Shown here: in pieces, positions 7,917-11,133 of the stretch
Numbering within the stretch: position 1 is the stretch's first letter
Layout: each line of letters starts with the position of its first letter
From: Lachnospiraceae bacterium
Lineage (GTDB): Bacteria > Bacillota > Clostridia > Lachnospirales > Lachnospiraceae
Assembly: GCA_024684155.1 (NCBI GenBank)
Contig: JAIKXK010000072.1
Location: 1-11,133 of the forward strand
Reading direction: 5' to 3'
DNA length: 11,133 bases
Notes under the pieces: model-generated
Told to the model about the DNA's origin: nothing
The model's input: the letters and a program-made list of their open reading frames with translations, nothing else
The model's database searches: none
Made by a program: the position numbers and the translations under genes

Positions 7917-8150
7917 TCAAATTTTTATTATTATAGACACTAAAATTAGAAGAAAAGAGAAAAAAATAAAGAGTGCTCCTAGCACAATAACCTGCTTCAA
8001 TTTTTTTCGATAAATATTATAAGCTTCAATATTTTTAAGATTCTTTTCATATATTCTTAAATTAGTCAATACACCCTTCCATAATATAAGTATTAATATA
8101 ATTATAATAATTAATATAATCCATAGAATAATACCTAATATCAATTCCAT
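7917..8150 (-). CDS. Small two-helix membrane protein of unknown function
   Basis: 77 residues that I do not recognise as a family. Two hydrophobic segments are plain: residues about 2-25 (LILGIILWIILIIIIILILI) and about 52-76 (VIVLGALFIFFSFLLILVS). Between them is a charged stretch rich in lysine and tyrosine (NLRIYEKNLKNIEAYNIYRKKLK), giving a helical hairpin with a basic loop. The ATG at 8150 has a good ribosome site (GAGGAAGG, with GAGG 9 bases upstream), which supports translation. A TTGCAA / TATAAG pair with a short 15-bp spacer lies just upstream at 8201-8196 and 8180-8175, so it could have its own promoter. It is the last gene in the same orientation as the peptide-export cluster; an immunity or accessory role is a guess from position, size and topology only. 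Confidence 0.7.
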   Translation of the reverse strand: MELILGIILWIILIIIIILILILWKGVLTNLRIYEKNLKNIEAYNIYRKKLKQVIVLGALFIFFSFLLILVSIIIKI

Positions 8151-8173
8151 TACGCCCTTCCTCTAGAAATCAT

Positions 8174-8212
8174 TCTTATATTGCTTACAAAAAAGTTGCA
8201 AGGAATATGAGA
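8174..8212 (-). repeat. Hairpin repeat, copy 2 (diverged)
   Basis: Imperfect hairpin with arms 8174-8186 and 8200-8212 (one mismatch and one wobble) and a 13-base loop. It shares with copy 1 the block TTGCT-ACAAAA-GT-GCAAGGAATA in the same orientation, about 360 bases away. It sits about 25 bases upstream of the 77-residue membrane protein gene and overlaps a possible promoter for it, so it could be a terminator of preceding RNA, a regulatory site, or a relic of local duplication. Confidence 0.5.
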
Positions 8213-8531
8213 TCTGTCATATCCGTTATAGAATAATTCCTTAACCCCAAATACGAAATACAATATATTGGATTTAATATCAAACATGATGAAATTGCAA
8301 AAAAACAGTCACAAAGATATTTTTCAGTACAATATTCATATTCATTCCTACTATACAAAGGACAATTCTGTTGAAAAATTTATAAAACCATCTATACATT
8401 CCTTTTACAAAGAACATAACTATAGAAATATGCAAATCCTGTACATACATATATAAAACAAAAGATGATTTGTTCAGTTTTTGAACGTGATTGAATATAT
8501 AACATGTAAAAGTTCATTCAAATGTTACAAA

Positions 8532-8569
8532 TGCATATTCCTTGCTACAAAAGTGGCAAGGAATACGCA
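8532..8569 (-). terminator. Hairpin repeat, copy 1; probable terminator of the peptide cluster
   Basis: Fourteen-pair stem (arms 8532-8545 and 8556-8569) around a 10-base loop. In minus-strand RNA all 14 positions pair, one as G-U, while the plus-strand RNA would have an A-C mismatch, which favours a minus-strand RNA function. It lies 20 bases past the stop codon of the 57-residue gene. The following tract (ATTTGTAACATTTG) is only weakly U-rich, so termination efficiency is uncertain. Confidence 0.55.
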
Positions 8570-8588
8570 AATATATTATTCGTTTTGT

Positions 8589-8762
8589 CTATTCATTTTT
8601 TGATTCTCGATGCAAAAAGCCAATTAAGGCACCTACTCCACCACCTAAAAAAGCCGCAATTTTATAATCCAAATGCAATAGACTACACACTGCTATAATG
8701 ATAAACATCACGACTAAAAATAAAAGAAAAAAAAATATTTTCTTTATCACTTTTTTATTCAT
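8589..8762 (-). CDS. 57-residue two-helix membrane protein, candidate immunity protein
   Basis: Short gene from ATG 8762 to TAG 8589. The product begins MNKKVIKKIFFF, has a first hydrophobic helix at about 9-30, and a second Gly-rich one at about 35-50 (IAAFLGGGVGALIGFL), ending HRESKNE. The N-terminus is strongly basic, predicting an inside start. The ribosome site GGGAG (8770-8774) lies 7 bases before the ATG. It starts 27 bases after the stop codon of the double-glycine precursor gene, so the two are almost surely co-transcribed. Position directly after an exported peptide, small size and membrane topology fit a self-immunity protein, but I recognise no family and this role is inferred. 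An accessory or second secreted peptide is less likely because no double-glycine leader is present. Confidence 0.78.
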   Translation of the reverse strand: MNKKVIKKIFFFLLFLVVMFIIIAVCSLLHLDYKIAAFLGGGVGALIGFLHRESKNE

Positions 8763-8789
8763 AGTTGGTCTCCCTATTCGTATGCATAT

Positions 8790-9194
8790 CTATATCGTTA
8801 ATTTCAAATTAGGCAAAGCTTTATTTGTAAAACTTCTTTTAATATTTCCTCCTTTATATACTGCCGCTGCTCCTGTTCCAACGATACCTCCCATAATACC
8901 GGCCGCAATACTTGCAGCTGCGCCATTCCATAAAACTAAAAAAGCTGCGACAGCCATTGTAGCAGTTCCTGCCGTACCAAATTCAATAGGTGTAACAAGT
9001 GCGGCTCCTAAAGCATCTAATGCAACTTGAATTCCATATCCAGTAACTGCACCTCCAAGAGTAGCTACAATCCCTTTTATCGTGGATGCCTTTATCGTAA
9101 CTGTAATTGTTCCACCACCTTCTACATAACACATTTCCTCTTTATCCATCAAAGCATAACTTGATGGCATTACTAAAGTTCCGTCATAATTCAT
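8790..9194 (-). CDS. Double-glycine-leader precursor peptide, bacteriocin-like, 134 residues
   Basis: Precursor of a secreted peptide. The leader ends in KEEMCYVEGGG (residues 18-28), which is the classic double-glycine processing site with acidic residues and methionine before it; the upstream part NYDGTLVMPSSY resembles leaders I associate with Clostridia peptides. Cleavage after G27 would leave 107 residues. The core is rich in Gly and Ala with long hydrophobic segments (TIKGIVATLGGAVTGYGIQV; AAASIAAGIMGGIVGTGAAA) and a basic tail (KGGNIKRSFTNK), with no cysteine after the leader. This composition fits a membrane-active class II-like peptide, though it is longer than most. The ATG at 9194 follows AGGAG by 9 bases. 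The gene lies 80 bases downstream of the ABC transporter gene, whose lost N-terminus should carry the leader peptidase. Function as bacteriocin, signal or surface peptide is not decided by sequence. Confidence 0.8.
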   Translation of the reverse strand: MNYDGTLVMPSSYALMDKEEMCYVEGGGTITVTIKASTIKGIVATLGGAVTGYGIQVALDALGAALVTPIEFGTAGTATMAVAAFLVLWNGAAASIAAGIMGGIVGTGAAAVYKGGNIKRSFTNKALPNLKLTI

Positions 9195-9274
9195 ATTTAG
9201 TTTCTCCTATCATATTTTTTCTATATCAAAACATAAATCCATTGCCTAGGATAATAGATTCATGTTGATACCCC

Positions 9275-11133
9275 TTACGTATATACTACTGTTTCTTCCT
9301 CCTCGTCACTGAATTCGTATTTGCAGGTTTTACTTTCCTCATCATATGTATCAAGTACTCCTTGTTGCATATTCCAAAGTTTACTATATTGTCCTCCCAA
9401 AGCAATTAGCTCATCATGATTTCCTTGTTCTACTATTCTCCCTTGATCCATTACTATTATTTTGTCGCAATTTCTTATCGTAGCTAAACGGTGGGCAATA
9501 ATTAACATAGTTTTATCTTTAAAGTGGTTATAAATCATGTTAAATAAAATATTTTCCGTTGCAAAATCTAAATTACTAGTGCTTTCATCCATAATATAAA
9601 ACTGATTATCTTTCAAAAACGCTCGCGCCAAGACAATTCTTTGTTTTTCTCCTCCACTAAGACCATTTCCTGCTTCTTCTAGATAGGTATAGTATTGCAT
9701 TGGCAAATTTTTAATAAACTCATGTGCTCCAGCTTTTTTTGCGGCTTCTTTCACAGCTTCAATACTTGCGCCAGGGGAACTAATCGCAATGTTTTCATAT
9801 ATACTCTTCGAAAAAAGCTCTATGTTTTGTGGAACATATGAAATAGCTTTTCTAAGTGCAATATTATTAAACTCATTGATATTTCTTTCACCAATCCTTA
9901 TTTCCCCACTCTCAATCTCGTAATACTTTAATAGCAACTTAGCAATGGTAGACTTGCCGCTTCCGCTCGCCCCGACTAATGCTACTTTTTGACCTCTTGG
10001 TATATCAAAGCAAACATCATATAACGCTGGTTTACGATTTCCATAACGGAAGGTTACATTTCTAATCTTAATATCTCCATCTATTTTGCTACTTTCGCTT
10101 AAATCCCTATGGTTTAATTCATCAGATATTCTCTCCTGTTCTGATGTATAATCCATAATCTCAGACAAGCGCTTCATAGAAATATTCGCTTCCTGTATTT
10201 GAAGTTGTAATCCAACAAGATTACTGATTGGATCCATAAAATAACCCGCTAGAGTCATAAAGGCCATATAACTTCCTAGTGATATATTATTGTTTAACAC
10301 TTCCGTTATTCCTACATACATTAAAACCAGATTTCCCACGCCAGAGATCACACTAGAAATCATTTCCTGTATGTTTGAAAGTACACCTTCCCTATAACTA
10401 ATTCTCAATGACTTAATGTATTCTTTTTCTATATTTTCAAGAGCAACTTCCTCATTAGCATTTCCCTTTATTGTCTCTATTGAACGTAACCCCTCAATAA
10501 TTTCTGAATTTAGAACAGACGCTTGTTGCATCTGTTCTTCATTAATTCGTTTGTACGGCTGCATAAAAATAAAAACTAGAATTATACTTACCAGAGTCAT
10601 GAGGATGATAATAGCAAAAAGATTCGTATTCATTCTGAATAGTATAACCCCTGATAATATAGCCATAGATATATCCATAACTAAAGACAGTGCTATATTT
10701 GTAAAAATATCTTTTATAGTAAATGCATCTGAAAATCTTGTTGTAATATCACCTGTTTTTCTAGTTGCAAAAAACTTCATTGGTAAATTATAAATATGCT
10801 TAAAATATCCTAGCATTAGTGGAATATCTATCTTTATAGATAAGTAAATCAATATCCACTGTCTCAAAAAACTTAACAAAACTGAAGTCAACGAAATCCC
10901 TAAAAATACAGCCAGCATTATATTCAAAACATCTTTTTGCTGATACGGCAATATTTCATCATAGATTACATTATTTAATACAGATGAAACGATTCCTAAA
11001 ACTGTCACTATGAAGGATGATAACAATGCATAGAAGAATAGTTTTTTCTGTGGTTTCAATAATTGGATATATCTATCAAATATTTTTCCCTTTTTTTCTG
11101 TGGGAAAAGAAAAAAAGGGAAAAATATTTGATA
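9275..11133 (-). CDS. ABC transporter of the bacteriocin-exporter (C39 peptidase) type, N-terminus beyond the window
   Basis: Fused membrane and ATPase exporter for double-glycine peptides. The frame is open to base 11133, but 11109-11133 is probably artefactual; a TTG at 11059 gives 594 residues and is not a convincing start because conserved-looking sequence (EKKGKIFDRYIQLLKPQKK) continues upstream of it. Numbering from that TTG: about six membrane helices in 5-290 and the ATPase domain from about 325, with Walker A GASGSGKST at 363-371, Q-loop Q411, signature LSGGE at 467-471, Walker B FYIMDE at 487-492, and switch histidine H523. All ATPase motifs are intact. The N-terminal C39 cysteine peptidase expected in this class is outside the window and is inferred from the adjacent double-glycine precursor. 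The C-terminus ends in an unusual acidic tail (EFSDEEEETVVYT). An exporter without peptidase domain is the alternative. Confidence 0.9.
   Translation of the reverse strand, partial: SNIFPFFSFPTEKKGKIFDRYIQLLKPQKKLFFYALLSSFIVTVLGIVSSVLNNVIYDEILPYQQKDVLNIMLAVFLGISLTSVLLSFLRQWILIYLSIKIDIPLMLGYFKHIYNLPMKFFATRKTGDITTRFSDAFTIKDIFTNIALSLVMDISMAILSGVILFRMNTNLFAIIILMTLVSIILVFIFMQPYKRINEEQMQQASVLNSEIIEGLRSIETIKGNANEEVALENIEKEYIKSLRISYREGVLSNIQEMISSVISGVGNLVLMYVGITEVLNNNISLGSYMAFMTLAGYFMDPISNLVGLQLQIQEANISMKRLSEIMDYTSEQERISDELNHRDLSESSKIDGDIKIRNVTFRYGNRKPALYDVCFDIPRGQKVALVGASGSGKSTIAKLLLKYYEIESGEIRIGERNINEFNNIALRKAISYVPQNIELFSKSIYENIAISSPGASIEAVKEAAKKAGAHEFIKNLPMQYYTYLEEAGNGLSGGEKQRIVLARAFLKDNQFYIMDESTSNLDFATENILFNMIYNHFKDKTMLIIAHRLATIRNCDKIIVMDQGRIVEQGNHDELIALGGQYSKLWNMQQGVLDTYDEESKTCKYEFSDEEEETVVYT
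11074..11133. repeat. Perfect 25-bp inverted repeat at the right edge
   Basis: Arms 11074-11098 and 11109-11133 are exact reverse complements around a 10-base centre (TGTGGGAAAA). The left arm is coding sequence of the transporter (part of KKGKIFD). A perfect palindrome ending exactly at the window edge inside a conserved coding region is most simply a fold-back chimera or an assembly end; a natural hairpin is less likely. Confidence 0.9.

Larger units (their letters stand above)
8151..8588. other. Gene-poor stretch of 438 bases with two hairpin repeats
   Basis: Very AT-rich. It holds two related hairpins (listed separately) and, between them, about 320 bases in which I see no supported gene. 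A 56-codon minus-strand frame (8450-8280) and a 62-codon plus-strand frame (8268-8456, TTG start) exist, but neither has a ribosome site. A decayed small gene between the two hairpins is possible. Confidence 0.5.

Noticed and set aside
8280..8450. 56-codon minus-strand reading frame (MYVQDLHISIVMFF...) between the two hairpin repeats
   Set aside because: It is in the right direction and partly hydrophobic, but no ribosome site precedes the ATG and no motif is visible. At most it is a relic of a small gene.
8268..8456. 62-codon plus-strand reading frame starting with TTG
   Set aside because: No ribosome site, unusual composition (many His, Asn, Tyr, Lys), and it lies in AT-rich intergenic DNA where such frames arise by chance.
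8472..8486. Small inverted repeat GTTCA-gtttt-TGAAC
   Set aside because: Only five base pairs in AT-rich DNA, with no U-tract; expected by chance.
8698..9030. 110-codon plus-strand reading frame antisense to the double-glycine precursor
   Set aside because: Its Ala/Pro-rich half is the mirror of the Gly/Ala codons of the precursor gene; no ribosome site at its start.
10416..10793. 125-codon plus-strand reading frame inside the ABC exporter gene
   Set aside because: Antisense to the membrane-helix region of a clear gene; no ribosome site or family motif.

Overview
The window is AT-rich (roughly 60 percent or more A+T by eye), has strong AGGAGG-type ribosome binding sites and tightly packed genes, and carries a Gram-positive style sugar-utilisation cluster beside a double-glycine-leader peptide export cluster. 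This combination suggests a gut-type Clostridia member, most likely Lachnospiraceae. That is an inference from gene content; no rRNA or other taxonomic marker is present.

Left half (1-7800): a small glycan-utilisation locus. A minus-strand pair encodes a GPH-type sugar:cation symporter (3626-2139) and, 12 bases further on, a GH2 beta-glycosidase (2126 to beyond base 1). An AraC-family regulator (3831-4919, plus strand) is divergent from this pair. Facing the regulator, on the minus strand, is a GH78 alpha-L-rhamnosidase (7656-5110). Overlapping its 3' end is a 65-codon reading frame that looks like the second half of a CBM6 domain. A perfect 16-bp hairpin (4899-4936) can terminate transcription from both sides. 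Neither glycosidase has a signal peptide, so the likely logic is import of a rhamnose-containing oligosaccharide or glycoside by the symporter and cytoplasmic trimming by GH78 and GH2. The upstream regions of the symporter and of the rhamnosidase share about 60 bp of closely similar sequence containing two half-site-like repeats 24 bp apart. This is the likely operator of the AraC regulator and ties the two transcription units into one regulon.

Right half (7917-11133, all minus strand): an ABC transporter of the bacteriocin-exporter type (N-terminus beyond the window), then a 134-residue precursor with a double-glycine leader and a Gly/Ala-rich hydrophobic core, then a 57-residue two-helix membrane protein, then, after about 440 bases with two related hairpin repeats, a 77-residue two-helix membrane protein. 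The transporter probably cleaves and exports the precursor. The small membrane proteins are immunity or accessory candidates by position only.

The last 60 bases form a perfect 25-bp inverted repeat with a 10-base centre, and the transporter gene is open straight through its left arm. I read this as a likely fold-back or assembly artefact at a contig end, so bases 11109-11133 should not be trusted as coding sequence. I saw no tRNA, rRNA, CRISPR array or insertion sequence.
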